Positions 50,682 to 61,900 of a stretch of DNA of 64,000 nt are shown here, in pieces; the first letter of the stretch is position 1, and the number at the start of each line of letters is the position of its first letter. The translations under genes and the position numbers were made by a program. This DNA comes from Chryseobacterium culicis (GTDB lineage: Bacteria; Bacteroidota; Bacteroidia; Flavobacteriales; Weeksellaceae): positions 60,740 to 124,739 of the forward strand of contig NZ_FNWQ01000008.1 in the NCBI RefSeq assembly GCF_900108365.1, in the 5' to 3' direction. Below the pieces are notes generated by a model. The model was not told where the DNA came from. It was given only the letters and a program-made list of their open reading frames with translations, and ran no database searches.

Positions 50682-53600
50682 GTGGCGAATATTAAGCATC
50701 TTAACATATTTTTGTTCCTGTCGTTCCTGTTGATGTCTGTCAGTGCTTTTGCACAGGCGCAGAGAGATACGGCGATCATAAGAAAACAATATGAAGTGGC
50801 CGACCCTACGCGGTACGAAGCCTATTACGACATAAAAACCGGGATGTACTATGTATATCCGAAAATCGGAAATACCATTACGGGTCCGCCTACAGCAATG
50901 TCTCCGGAAGAGTATAAGCAATATATGCTTGCTACCCAGACTAAAGCTTACTACAAGGAAAAATCTGACAAATACAATCTTCTTTTCAGAAGAGACAAAT
51001 CAGATGCAAGGAGAAGAGGACTTATTCCTTCGGTAATGATCAATAATAAACTTTTTGAGACGATCTTCGGGGGTAATAAAATTGAAATCATTCCTTCAGG
51101 GTATGCATCTCTGGATTTTGCCGGTCTTTACCAGAAAATAGACAACCCAATGATTCTGCCGCAAAACAGAACCAGTTTTACCTTTGATATTGATCAGAGA
51201 ATCCAGTTGGGATTATTGGGTAAAGTAGGGGAAAACCTTCAGTTGAAAGCCAATTATGATACCCAGAGTGGTTTTGCTTTCGAAAACAGGATGAATCTCG
51301 TCTGGCAGGCGAAAGGAAGCTGGAAAGATCTTCAGAGCAAAGGCCTTGGAAATGTAGACAAGCCCAACGAAGGGGGAGAAGATAAAATCATCAAACGAGT
51401 AGAATTCGGTAACGTAAACATGCCGCTTTCCACCAGTCTTATCCGTGGTTCGCAGTCGCTTTTTGGGGTGAAAACAGAATTTCAGCTGGGAAAAACATTC
51501 GGAACAGTAGTCCTTTCCCAGCAACAGGGAGAGGCTCGTAATATTGTAGTACAGGGGGGTGGTGTTATGAATAACTTTAAAGTGAATGCTATTGACTATG
51601 AAGAGAACCAGCACTTCTTTTTAGGACATTATTTCCTGAACAAATATGATGATGCTTTAATTAACTATCCGCAAATCAATTCCACCATTAATATTACCAG
51701 ATTGGAAGTTTGGGTATTGGATCAGGGAAATAGTAACCTGGCTTATCAGAAAAGTATCATCGGTATTAGAGACCTTGGAGAAGGTCCCGGAGGGATTACT
51801 TTACCGGATAACTCCCTGAACGGTTTATATGATGCAGTTTCATCGGTAGCAGGAACCAGAGAAGCAGGAAAAAACTACGGTACTATTTTCCAGGGACAGG
51901 TCCTTCCGGGAGATCCTACTCCTTATGATAACGGAGAACAATTTATATACAATACAAAGGCAAGAAAACTTAATGCTAATGAATATATCTTTCAGCCGCA
52001 GCTTGGGTATATTTCATTAAATCAAAAACTGAATGATCAGCAGCTCTTAGCTGTTTCATACTCTTATACCGTTAACGGAAGCAATAAAGTATATAAAGTA
52101 GGAGAATTTTCGGAAGAAAGTCCAGTGCTGATTACTAAAGTATTGAGAGTAAATAATAAAGTGAATACACAATCTCCTATGTGGCCTCTTATGATGAAGA
52201 ACATCTATTCAATAGATGCCGGACAGGTCGCTCAGGACGGATTTATTCTTAATATTTACTATAGAGACCAAAAGACTGGAGGTAAAGTAAACTATCTTCC
52301 AGATACCCCAGTAAAGGATATTAACTTATTGAAGCTGATGAATTGGGACCGTCTTAATATGAATAACGATATTCAAAATAATAAAGATGGTAGTAAAGGA
52401 GACGGTATTTTCGATTTTGTTCCAGGAACAACCATTAGGCCGGAAACAGGAAGAGTAATTTTTACAAAAGTACAGCCTTTTGGTAATTATATGCAGAGTT
52501 TGGTAGGAAACGATCCCAAATATGTTCTTCATGATTTGTATGACAAGCAAAAACTTCCAAATCAGTCACCTCTGCCTCAATGGTACACAATTGAGGGACG
52601 ATATAAAGGAACGCAGGGGCAGGGTATATCTTTAGGAGCAGTAAACGTTCCTCAGGGGTCAGTAAAAGTGGCCGCCAATGGCGTTCAGCTTACGGAAGGA
52701 GTAGATTATACAGTAGATTATATGCTTGGGACCGTTACAATCATTAATGAAAATGTAAAACAGTCCGGGCAGGCCATCAATATCTCTTTAGAAAACCAGC
52801 TGACCTTTAACACCCAAAGAAAAAGATTCTTAGGATTAAACTTAGAAAGAAGATTCAGCGAAAACTTTATCTTAGGAGGAACAGTTATCAATTATTCAGA
52901 GTCTCCGCTTACCCAGAAAGTAAACTTCGGACAAGAAGCGGTGAACAACACCATGGCAGGAATCAACCTGATGTACAATAATCAGGCTCCTTACCTTACC
53001 CGGTTTGCCAATAAAATTCCAATGGTAAAAACTGAAGCACCATCCAACTTAAACTTTAAGATGGAAGCGGCCTATTTGTTACCGGGACTTAATAAAGGCA
53101 CAAACAACCAGTCCTATATTGACGATTTTGAACAAACCACCTCTAAAATCTCATTAAAAGAGCCGGCTGCCTGGAGTTTAGCTTCAAAGCCGGAAAAAAA
53201 TACATTGCCGCCATTTAATACAGTACCTGGTAACGATGATATAACCAGCGGATATGGAAGAGGATTATTAACGTGGTATAACATTGACCCTAGATTCTGG
53301 GGTGTTGGTGGAAAAGCTCCGGCAGGAATCACACCTCAGTCCGTATCTAATCACGCTTCAAGAAGAGTACAGTATTCGGAGATTTACAATAACAGAGATT
53401 TCGTAGCAGGTGAGCAAACTTTTACAAACACGTTTGATATCTCTTATTTCCCTAAAGAAAAGGGACCTTACAACGTAAACCCATCAACCGAGCAGGCGCA
53501 AAGCAGATGGGCGGGGATTATGAGATCTATCAGTGTACCGAACTTTGTTACTTCAAACATTGAATACGTAGAATTCTGGATGATGGATCCTTATGCAGAC

Positions 53601-56600
53601 GGCAAAACGCTGGGAACAGATCCAAAACTTTTACTTCATTTAGGTAACGTTTCAGAAGATGTTCTTAAGGATGGAAAAATGCAGTATGAAAACGGCCTGC
53701 CAACTCCGGGTACGCCATCATCTACTACCAATTCAAACTGGGGGGTACAGCCAAAGCAGCCTCCAATTTTGTACGCATTCTCTACAGAAGGAGATGAAAG
53801 AAGAGTACAGGATGCCGGATACGATGGTCTTACCTCTGATCAGGAGGCTATGAGATTCGGAAATACATTTGTAAATCCGGTAACCAATATTGCTGACCCT
53901 GCAGTAGATGACTTCGTGTTTTATCTGTCTGATAAATTTACAGGTAGCCAGGCTGCTTCACTGGTGGAACGATACAAATATTTCAGAAACCCTGAAGGAA
54001 ATTCAGAAGCGAACTCGCTGAACGTTGCTTCACAAACTCCGGATGCCGAAGATATCAATAAAGATTATAACCTTGATCAAATTGAAAATTATAACCAGTA
54101 TGTAATCAAGCTGGATCAGCAAAGTTTAGTTCTGGGACCAGATAATAATATTGTAGATGTTAAAACGGTAAAAGCAACATTCCAGAATGGGCAGACTTCA
54201 GATGTTAAATGGTATCTTTTCAGAATTCCTGTTTCTAAATATGATAAGCAAGAAGGAACGCATGAGGATGCCGTATTGAATAATGTAAGATTTGCAAGGC
54301 TTATGCTTGCTGGATTTGATCAGACATCTACTTTAAGATTCGGAACCATGGATCTTGTAAGATCAGATTGGAGAAAGTATCCTAGAAACTTAGCACTTTA
54401 TAGTTCAACAAATGCAGATCCGTCAACAGATGAAGGAAGTGTGGATGTGGATACATCCGATTTAGATATTGGAAGTGTAAATATTGAAGAGAATGCATTA
54501 AATCAGCCTCCGTATGTTTTACCTCCAGGTATTGACAGACAAGTATTGAGTGGAAATGCTGGAGCTCAAAGACAAAATGAAGCCTCTCTATATTTAAAGG
54601 CTAATAAACTTACAAATGCTCAGGCTCGTGGGGTGTTCAAAAATACAACTTTGGATATGAGAAGATATAAAAAGCTAAAGCTTTTTGTTCACGCTCACGA
54701 TCCATTGAACAGAGTAATTGGAATGGACGATAAAACGAAGTTCTTTATTCGCTTCGGAACAGATGCTACGGATAATTATTATGAATATGAAGCATCTCTT
54801 TATATGACTCCTACTACAGCAACTACACCAATGGAGATTTGGCCAATGGAAAATGATGTTGATTTTGATATTCAAAACTTTGTAGATGCGAAGATCAGAA
54901 GAGATAAATCTGGAGTTAAAATTACAGATAGAATTTTAGATAAAGTTCTTGATGGAGGTGCCAATTCGAAAAGGATTTATATTAAAGGACGGCCAAGTTT
55001 AGGAAATATTACTACTATTGTAATTGGTGTAAGAAATGGTGTAGAGAGAGGAGGTGTTTTAACTAATTTAGATAGAGTGCTATGGGTAAACGAAATTCGT
55101 CTTTCTGAAATTGAGAACGATGGAGGTTATGCAGGAAATGCCAGCTTAAACTTTAATATGGGAGACCTGGCAACAGTGAACGCAACAGGTTCTTACACAT
55201 CGGTTGGTTTCGGAAATATTGATTCAAAACCAGCGGAAAGAACACAGTCTACTCAGTCTTCATTCAGCATTAATACTGCAGTTAATCTGGATAAATTCCT
55301 TCCTGAAAAAACAGGGGTGAAAATTCCTTTAAACTATTCTTACTCGCAAACTATTGAGGATCCGAAATACAATCCTCTTGATACCGACGTAGAATTCAAT
55401 AAAGCTCCTAATAAGGATCAGTTGAAAAAAATAGCAAGAACATATACTCAGCAGAGAAGTATAAGTATTGTTAACATGCATAAAGAAAGAGTAAACCCTA
55501 ATAAAAAGCCTAAGTTTTATGATATTGAAAACGTTTCCGTGACCGTTGGTTATAACGATGACTATTTCAGGGATATCTATACAAAAAAGAATTACAGACA
55601 ATACCTGAGAGGATATATTGATTATAATTATTCGTTCAAACCCTGGACAATAAAGCCTTTCAATAAAATGATCAGCGATACGGCTAAATCTACCAAATAT
55701 CTGAGATGGATAAAAGAGTTTAATATTAACCCGATTCCTACAAGAATATCTTTCAGGACTGAAATTGATAGAAATTATAATGAACTTGAATTCAGAAACG
55801 TAGAAGCGATCCTAAATGGAGATATGAATAATAACTTCGATGCCATCAGAAACCGAAACTTCTTCTTCGGATGGCAGTATGGGTTAGGATTCAATTTCAC
55901 GAAATCATTAAAGCTGGAGATTAATTCTGCAACCAGAACCCTTAATGATAATCTGGATGTAAATTCCATGGATAACAAGTCTATTTTTGGAAATGTATTC
56001 AGAGCGGGAAGACCTGTACTGTATAATCACAAAGCACAGTTGAACTACAGGCTGCCGTTCCAGTATCTGCCTTATCTTGATTTCATTGAGGCAGAAGTAG
56101 GATATGGTTTTACCTACAACTGGGCAGCAAGATCTACCTCTTTGCTTGGATTTGTGGATCCTCAGACTAACCAATCTGCAAGCTTAGGATCTGTGGGGCA
56201 AAATACCAACGTTATTCAGGTAACAGGTTCTGCAGATCTTCCTAAATTCTTCGGACAGTTTAATTATTTTAAAAATATAAATGCCAAGCTTCAGAAACGC
56301 AGACAGGAGATGGATTCCCTGAACAATGTATATACCAAGCAATGGGAGAAAAACAGATACAGATACAAGAAGTATAAATTTAAAAACAGGCTTACCCCAC
56401 TTCAGAGTGCAGCATTCTTGCTGACTTCTTTCAAACAGTTGAATGTAAGCTATAACGAAACAAATGGTACTGTACTTCCGGGATTATTGTCCGCTCCCAA
56501 CTGGTATGGTTACGGGCAGACATTAGGAGGACCAACAATCGGGTTCCTATTTGGATCACAGGCCGATATCAGAAGAACGGTAATGGAAAACGGATGGGTG

Positions 56601-57788
56601 AGTGGTTCTAACTACATGACTGATCCCTATATAAGAATGTCGACCAAGGAATTGAGGGCAGACTTACAGGTAATGCCGATGAATGATTTAAGAGTAGATC
56701 TGAATGTATTGCATACTTTTAACAGTAACTTCTCACATACAGGCTTTAACTATACCAACAACGGAGTGCCGGATCCTGACTATACTTTTGCGAGTGAATC
56801 TACAACCTACTCCAACACAACAATGCTTCTTGGTACATCATTTAAAGATGGACAGGCAGTGTACCAGGCAATCCGAGAAAATGCAAGAGCGCTTTCTCAA
56901 CAGCTGGGAGGCTCGGGAGCAGTATTGGATAACAATGGATTTGCGCAGCATTACAGTATTGGAAATGCCTATGTGTTAATTCCTGCCTTTAGAGCCGCTA
57001 TGGAAGGTAAATCAGTAACTCCGATGACCAACCCCAAGAAATCAGGATTCCCGCTACCCAACTGGAGAATTGTGTATTCAGGATTAAAAAATATTCCAAT
57101 CATCAGTGGCCAGTTCACAAAGTTTGATATCCTGCATGGCTATACAGCAACTTATACAGCAACAGGTATTCAAAGCAATGTAGATTACCATGGTAACCCT
57201 GGCGGATATTATCAGACCGTAGACGATGCAGGTAACGTACTTAAAAATGCAGGAGATAAGATCAACCCTTATACTTTCTCACAGGTAGGATATGTAGAAT
57301 CCTTCTCTCCGCTTATTGGAGTGGATGTTACTATGAGAAACAATATGCAGTTCGGAATACAGTATAACAAAACAAGAATGATGGTATTGGGATTGGTGAA
57401 CCAGACGCTTACCGAGGATGCCAATACAGAATATGTAGTAAGACTAGGATATATTATCAGAAACTTCAGACTGGGAACAGCCAATATCAGAGGAAGAGGA
57501 ACCAGAGGAAAAGGAAGCGATCTTAATATCAGAGGAGATATTTCTCTAAGAGATAGTAAGACTTCTATTATGAATATTCTGCTTAATGATGCACAGGTAA
57601 CAGGAGGGCAGAGACTAATGAATATCAAGCTTTCCGCAGACTATAATGTTTCAGAGAATCTTAACCTGAGAGTATTCTACGAACAGATGACCTCAAAGTA
57701 TAAGATCTCCACAGCATTCCCGCTGTCAACCGTAAGGGCAGGTATTTCTGCCACATTTACATTCGGAGAGTCCGGTGGTGGATTCTAA
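50682..57788 (+). CDS. sprA: SprA (Sov), type IX secretion outer-membrane translocon
   Basis: This protein of about 2368 residues is the giant beta barrel through which T9SS cargo crosses the outer membrane. It has an N-terminal signal (IFLFLSFLLMSVSAFAQAQ). The body contains long stretches of alternating beta strands, with typical segments such as FTFDIDQRIQLGLLGKVGEN and the cell-surface motif GYISLNQKLNDQQLLAVSYS. Length agrees with SprA from related flavobacteria. No ATG is available; GTG 50682 or TTG 50679 are the candidates, 6 or 3 bases after ruvA. It serves the several sorting-domain proteins in this window. Confidence 0.96.
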   Translation: MANIKHLNIFLFLSFLLMSVSAFAQAQRDTAIIRKQYEVADPTRYEAYYDIKTGMYYVYPKIGNTITGPPTAMSPEEYKQYMLATQTKAYYKEKSDKYNLLFRRDKSDARRRGLIPSVMINNKLFETIFGGNKIEIIPSGYASLDFAGLYQKIDNPMILPQNRTSFTFDIDQRIQLGLLGKVGENLQLKANYDTQSGFAFENRMNLVWQAKGSWKDLQSKGLGNVDKPNEGGEDKIIKRVEFGNVNMPLSTSLIRGSQSLFGVKTEFQLGKTFGTVVLSQQQGEARNIVVQGGGVMNNFKVNAIDYEENQHFFLGHYFLNKYDDALINYPQINSTINITRLEVWVLDQGNSNLAYQKSIIGIRDLGEGPGGITLPDNSLNGLYDAVSSVAGTREAGKNYGTIFQGQVLPGDPTPYDNGEQFIYNTKARKLNANEYIFQPQLGYISLNQKLNDQQLLAVSYSYTVNGSNKVYKVGEFSEESPVLITKVLRVNNKVNTQSPMWPLMMKNIYSIDAGQVAQDGFILNIYYRDQKTGGKVNYLPDTPVKDINLLKLMNWDRLNMNNDIQNNKDGSKGDGIFDFVPGTTIRPETGRVIFTKVQPFGNYMQSLVGNDPKYVLHDLYDKQKLPNQSPLPQWYTIEGRYKGTQGQGISLGAVNVPQGSVKVAANGVQLTEGVDYTVDYMLGTVTIINENVKQSGQAINISLENQLTFNTQRKRFLGLNLERRFSENFILGGTVINYSESPLTQKVNFGQEAVNNTMAGINLMYNNQAPYLTRFANKIPMVKTEAPSNLNFKMEAAYLLPGLNKGTNNQSYIDDFEQTTSKISLKEPAAWSLASKPEKNTLPPFNTVPGNDDITSGYGRGLLTWYNIDPRFWGVGGKAPAGITPQSVSNHASRRVQYSEIYNNRDFVAGEQTFTNTFDISYFPKEKGPYNVNPSTEQAQSRWAGIMRSISVPNFVTSNIEYVEFWMMDPYADGKTLGTDPKLLLHLGNVSEDVLKDGKMQYENGLPTPGTPSSTTNSNWGVQPKQPPILYAFSTEGDERRVQDAGYDGLTSDQEAMRFGNTFVNPVTNIADPAVDDFVFYLSDKFTGSQAASLVERYKYFRNPEGNSEANSLNVASQTPDAEDINKDYNLDQIENYNQYVIKLDQQSLVLGPDNNIVDVKTVKATFQNGQTSDVKWYLFRIPVSKYDKQEGTHEDAVLNNVRFARLMLAGFDQTSTLRFGTMDLVRSDWRKYPRNLALYSSTNADPSTDEGSVDVDTSDLDIGSVNIEENALNQPPYVLPPGIDRQVLSGNAGAQRQNEASLYLKANKLTNAQARGVFKNTTLDMRRYKKLKLFVHAHDPLNRVIGMDDKTKFFIRFGTDATDNYYEYEASLYMTPTTATTPMEIWPMENDVDFDIQNFVDAKIRRDKSGVKITDRILDKVLDGGANSKRIYIKGRPSLGNITTIVIGVRNGVERGGVLTNLDRVLWVNEIRLSEIENDGGYAGNASLNFNMGDLATVNATGSYTSVGFGNIDSKPAERTQSTQSSFSINTAVNLDKFLPEKTGVKIPLNYSYSQTIEDPKYNPLDTDVEFNKAPNKDQLKKIARTYTQQRSISIVNMHKERVNPNKKPKFYDIENVSVTVGYNDDYFRDIYTKKNYRQYLRGYIDYNYSFKPWTIKPFNKMISDTAKSTKYLRWIKEFNINPIPTRISFRTEIDRNYNELEFRNVEAILNGDMNNNFDAIRNRNFFFGWQYGLGFNFTKSLKLEINSATRTLNDNLDVNSMDNKSIFGNVFRAGRPVLYNHKAQLNYRLPFQYLPYLDFIEAEVGYGFTYNWAARSTSLLGFVDPQTNQSASLGSVGQNTNVIQVTGSADLPKFFGQFNYFKNINAKLQKRRQEMDSLNNVYTKQWEKNRYRYKKYKFKNRLTPLQSAAFLLTSFKQLNVSYNETNGTVLPGLLSAPNWYGYGQTLGGPTIGFLFGSQADIRRTVMENGWVSGSNYMTDPYIRMSTKELRADLQVMPMNDLRVDLNVLHTFNSNFSHTGFNYTNNGVPDPDYTFASESTTYSNTTMLLGTSFKDGQAVYQAIRENARALSQQLGGSGAVLDNNGFAQHYSIGNAYVLIPAFRAAMEGKSVTPMTNPKKSGFPLPNWRIVYSGLKNIPIISGQFTKFDILHGYTATYTATGIQSNVDYHGNPGGYYQTVDDAGNVLKNAGDKINPYTFSQVGYVESFSPLIGVDVTMRNNMQFGIQYNKTRMMVLGLVNQTLTEDANTEYVVRLGYIIRNFRLGTANIRGRGTRGKGSDLNIRGDISLRDSKTSIMNILLNDAQVTGGQRLMNIKLSADYNVSENLNLRVFYEQMTSKYKISTAFPLSTVRAGISATFTFGESGGGF

Positions 57789-57804
57789 GATAATAATTTT
57801 AAAA

Positions 57805-57840
57805 AAAGATTCCTTTTTCAAAAAGGAATCTTTTTTTTTT
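57805..57840 (+). terminator. intrinsic terminator after sprA
   Basis: AAAGATTCCTTTTT and AAAAAGGAATCTTT pair perfectly over 14 bases with a two-base gap between them, followed by a run of ten T. It lies 16 bases after the sprA stop. Confidence 0.9.
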
Positions 57841-57999
57841 GTAAAAATTTTATACGACATTTTTTTCCGATTTTGGTGACTACTTTTGAATAATATTTAT
57901 TGAAAAGAAGAAAATACAGAAAAGAGACAATTTAATTCTTTACGCTGTGATTTATATGATTTTAAAATATTAAATTGCATAAAAATTAATTTAAAAAAT

Positions 58000-58905
58000 A
58001 TGAAAAGAAAATTATTTATTATTGGGGTTTTATTTGCTCAATTTACTTCTGCACAATTATATACACCCTCAGGTCTTGTTAATCAAAGTTCTACACCTAC
58101 CTCTAATAACGTAGGAATTGGGATTGCAGATCCCCAATCAAAATTAACAATATATGAAGGTGGCGGTGTAGGTTCAAATAACTTTGAATTAAGAACCAAT
58201 CATTTAAGAAACCCAGAAAGATATTTTATGAAAAATATCATTTTCGGAACGGGTACAGAAGATATTACTTTTTCTTTAAGGCACGATGGTCAGATGTTCG
58301 TAAATGGAAATGTTGGAGTAAAAGCAAGTACACCTAAAGCAACATTGGATATTGAGAATAGATTTTTAGTATCAGAAGGTGCACCAGTGTCAGGTGCGGC
58401 CATTAGATCTTACGATACCTACTGGGCTAGAGGTTACGGATTTGTTGATACCTCTGTTTCAAATAATATAGGACAATTTGGAGCAGTAGGTCCCAAAGAT
58501 AATATAGATTATTTTTATGTAGGAAAGGATTATACTAATAACATTGTTAGTTTTTATACAGCGGATAAGAAAAGTATTTTTTATGGCAATACGGCTGTGT
58601 ATGGAAAACTGGAAGCTAAAGAAGTAAAAGTAACTTTAACACCAACTGCAGACTTTGTCTTTGATGAAAATTATAATCTTCCTAAACTGGAAGATATTGA
58701 AAAGCACATCAAAGAAAAAAAACACCTTCCTGAAATTGCTTCAGCTAAAGAAATGGAGAAAGAAGGTGTAAATGTTGGGGAATTTCAAATCAAGCTTTTA
58801 CAGAAGATTGAAGAATTAACTTTATATACAATTGAACAAAATAAGCAGTTGAAGAAACAAGCAGAAGAAATTGAGGAATTGAAAAAAAATATAAAAAATA
58901 AATGA
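58000..58905 (+). CDS. exported coiled-coil protein with tail-fibre-like C-terminus
   Basis: This 301-residue protein has a signal peptide (MKRKLFIIGVLFAQFTSAQL). NNVGIGIADPQSKLTIYEGG and NVGVKASTPKATLDIENRF are two copies of the short repeat usual in tail-fibre-like Bacteroidetes proteins. The C-terminal 80 residues include LPKLEDIEKHIKEKKHLPEI, SAKEMEKEGVNVGEFQIKLL and a coiled coil of Lys/Glu-rich heptads (KKQAEEIEELKKNIKN). No intramolecular chaperone cut site is obvious. It overlaps the next start codon (ATGA), so the two are translationally coupled. The sequence is more AT-rich than sprA. Confidence 0.8.
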   Translation: MKRKLFIIGVLFAQFTSAQLYTPSGLVNQSSTPTSNNVGIGIADPQSKLTIYEGGGVGSNNFELRTNHLRNPERYFMKNIIFGTGTEDITFSLRHDGQMFVNGNVGVKASTPKATLDIENRFLVSEGAPVSGAAIRSYDTYWARGYGFVDTSVSNNIGQFGAVGPKDNIDYFYVGKDYTNNIVSFYTADKKSIFYGNTAVYGKLEAKEVKVTLTPTADFVFDENYNLPKLEDIEKHIKEKKHLPEIASAKEMEKEGVNVGEFQIKLLQKIEELTLYTIEQNKQLKKQAEEIEELKKNIKNK

Positions 58906-61900
58906 TGAAATATTTAATTATAATTTTTTTATTCTGTTTGAGTTTTGTAAAATCTCAGGTAGGGGATAATGGTTATCCGTTTCTATATGATAAACTATCT
59001 TCCGAGCGCCGTATTACACATAGAGAAGAGTATAAGAACTCTTTAGGAAATCTGATTCCTTTATTAGAATTAAAAGAAAATATTAAAACTTTTGAAACAA
59101 AAGACTTTAACAATCAAGAGATAATGGATGAAGTTTCTCTTTTGAAAGATGAAGCTTACGTAAATCAAAATATTTATGGGAAAGCCTTTTATAAAGAGGT
59201 CAATATAACAGACGATAATAATAGAATTGAGTATGATGGAAGGTATTATTACTTATATAAGATTACTTCGTCCGATGCCAAAGCATTGCAAATTTATTTC
59301 AAGAAATATTTTTTGACAAAAGATAGTAAACTATTTTTGTATGCAGAAAATGGCTTTATCTTGGGTGAGTTTAACGATAAAAATAATCCAAATGCTCAAA
59401 ATAAAGGATTAGAATTTGGAACACAGCCAATACCTGGAAATACTTTTTATATAGAGCTTTCTTATCCTGTAGATGGTAGTGAAAAGCCAGTATTAATTAC
59501 AGAAAAAATCATTCACTCTTTTACTGATTTTTATGGTGGAGAATATGGTACAGCAGGTAATTGTCATAAAAATGTAGCATGTGTATTTAATGTAGCTGAG
59601 AATAAGTCAAGAAATATAAAATCTGTAGGCTTAATGTTATATCCCATATACCAATGGGGAACAAATACGCATAAATATTCAGCTACTTGCTCAGGAAACC
59701 TGATGAACAATACAGCCCAAAACGGAGAGCCTTATTTTTTGACGGCGGCACATTGCTTAGGATACGAAGCTGCAAATAATAATATAAATTGGAGTACAGA
59801 GTTGATTACTTTATTTAATTATGAAGCACTGTCTTGTAATAGTAACGGAGCAGATGCCCCGGCTTCATTATCTAATACCTCAGTCTTTGGTTGTACCTTG
59901 TTGACACAAAGTCCCGCTACCTCTTTAGATTATGCATTAATAAAACTTAATATAACACCAAGTCTTTTGGCTCAATATAAAGTTTGCTATGCAGGATGGG
60001 ATAATAATCCTAATGCATATTCAATAAATCCTACCAATTCATATGGAGTACATCATCCTAAAGGTGATGTGAAAAAAATATCTATGGTTCAGGATGTATA
60101 TCCGGTGACGGGTAATAACCCAATATTATTTGGCGGGTATAGTGTTCCCTTTTCCCTCAATACACAAGGGACATTCTTACAAAATTCATGGAGAAATGGA
60201 ATTGTGGAGAAAGGATCTTCAGGCTCTCCGTTATTTAACAGTTTCGATAGGTTGATAGGGTCTTTATCAACAGGCCCGGATCCAGCTGTTTTCAATTGTG
60301 ATAATCCGAATCTTTATAGTGCTACAGGTCCCACATATTATACCTACTATTCAAGATTTTCAAATAATTATTATTCAATGTCTCCATGGTTGAACCCTAA
60401 TGGAACAAACGTACAATCTATAGGACCATATTGTCCTACTGGTTATAATATTCAAATTGGTGCGCCAATAGATGGTAATACTCCAGGAGGTAATCCTCAG
60501 CCAACAAATTGGGAAGATGAGCCCATAGACATCAATGGAGTAAGGGTGCATCCGGCTAATACATGGGGAAAGAAAATTTATTTAAAAGAATTTAATGGAT
60601 CTGGGAATTATCAGCAGCAGGTAGATGTAAATTTTAATTATTATAGATCAGTTATGGCTCCTAATAAAAGTACGTTTGCTATGAGTGAGAATATCTACGA
60701 TATATATGAATTTAATATAAATAATTTTTTGCCTAATTTGCAGCTTTGGGGGATATATAAAGTAATAGATTGTAATAAGATAAAGTATGTAAAACCTGCG
60801 AAAATACAAATAAAGAATCCAGGATCCAATGGTCAGGTTTTTAGCTTTGTGGTAGATGTTGTGGGGGTTAGTGACAATAGAGTCCATATCCTTATTGAGG
60901 AATGGAGAAAAAACACATCAGGTGCTATATATAAAACATTTGAAATTCAATCTTATAAAATAGTAAATAATGAACTCGTATATGAAAACTATAAAACACT
61001 TTTTTACAATCAGCAGAATCTTACTATTTTAAAATATTATGATTTTGATAACGGACGCTTAATGTTGTCAATAAAGGAAAATTCCAATCTCGTTAATAAA
61101 ATATATTCTTGCTTCTATAATGAGCAGAATGGCAGCTGGCTGATGGAGGCAACTTCAATAGCAAATGGAACTTCTGGTGTATTTACAAAAATTATTGGAA
61201 ATAAAGTTTTTATACAGCCGTCAGGACAAAACAAAATTGATATCTATAACTTCGTTTCAAATTCACCGGCATTTAATTTAAGAGCGTCATTATCAAATCA
61301 ATTTTTATCTGCTCCAGCTACAAATTACTTTTATGATCCTTTATTTATATCAGAAAGATCTAATGATTTGTATAATATTGTTTATAGAAATAATAATGGA
61401 TCAGGATCTTATGAGCTCATGCAATTAGATTTATCAAATAATTCTTCCAGTTCTTCTCATATTACTATGCCTGTTGATTTTAAGACTATATATTTGGGTA
61501 ATGGGTCTAATTTTATTATGAAAAATAATGAAATTATAAAGTTAAGTAAATTACTATGGCAAAGCAATCCAGGTAGTGAGTACCCCAATTATAGTTATGT
61601 GAATTTCAAAAAAGATAATAATGGAAATTGGATGAAAGATAAAATGACTTCACTTAAATGGAGTGATGTTGGTGGATTTAATGATCAATATATAATAAGT
61701 GATGATTATAAAGAAGGTGGTGATATTAAACAAAGAATGTTTAGTATAAGAGAAGTAGATTATTTGGCACATCCATATACAACTTATAATGATCAGGTAT
61801 TTTACTCGTCGGCTTATCATCGCCCGAAAAAATTGGATAATTATTACTTTAGCAGTGGAGCCGTTACTAATGGAAGAGAAGAATTTAAGAATTTGGCAGG

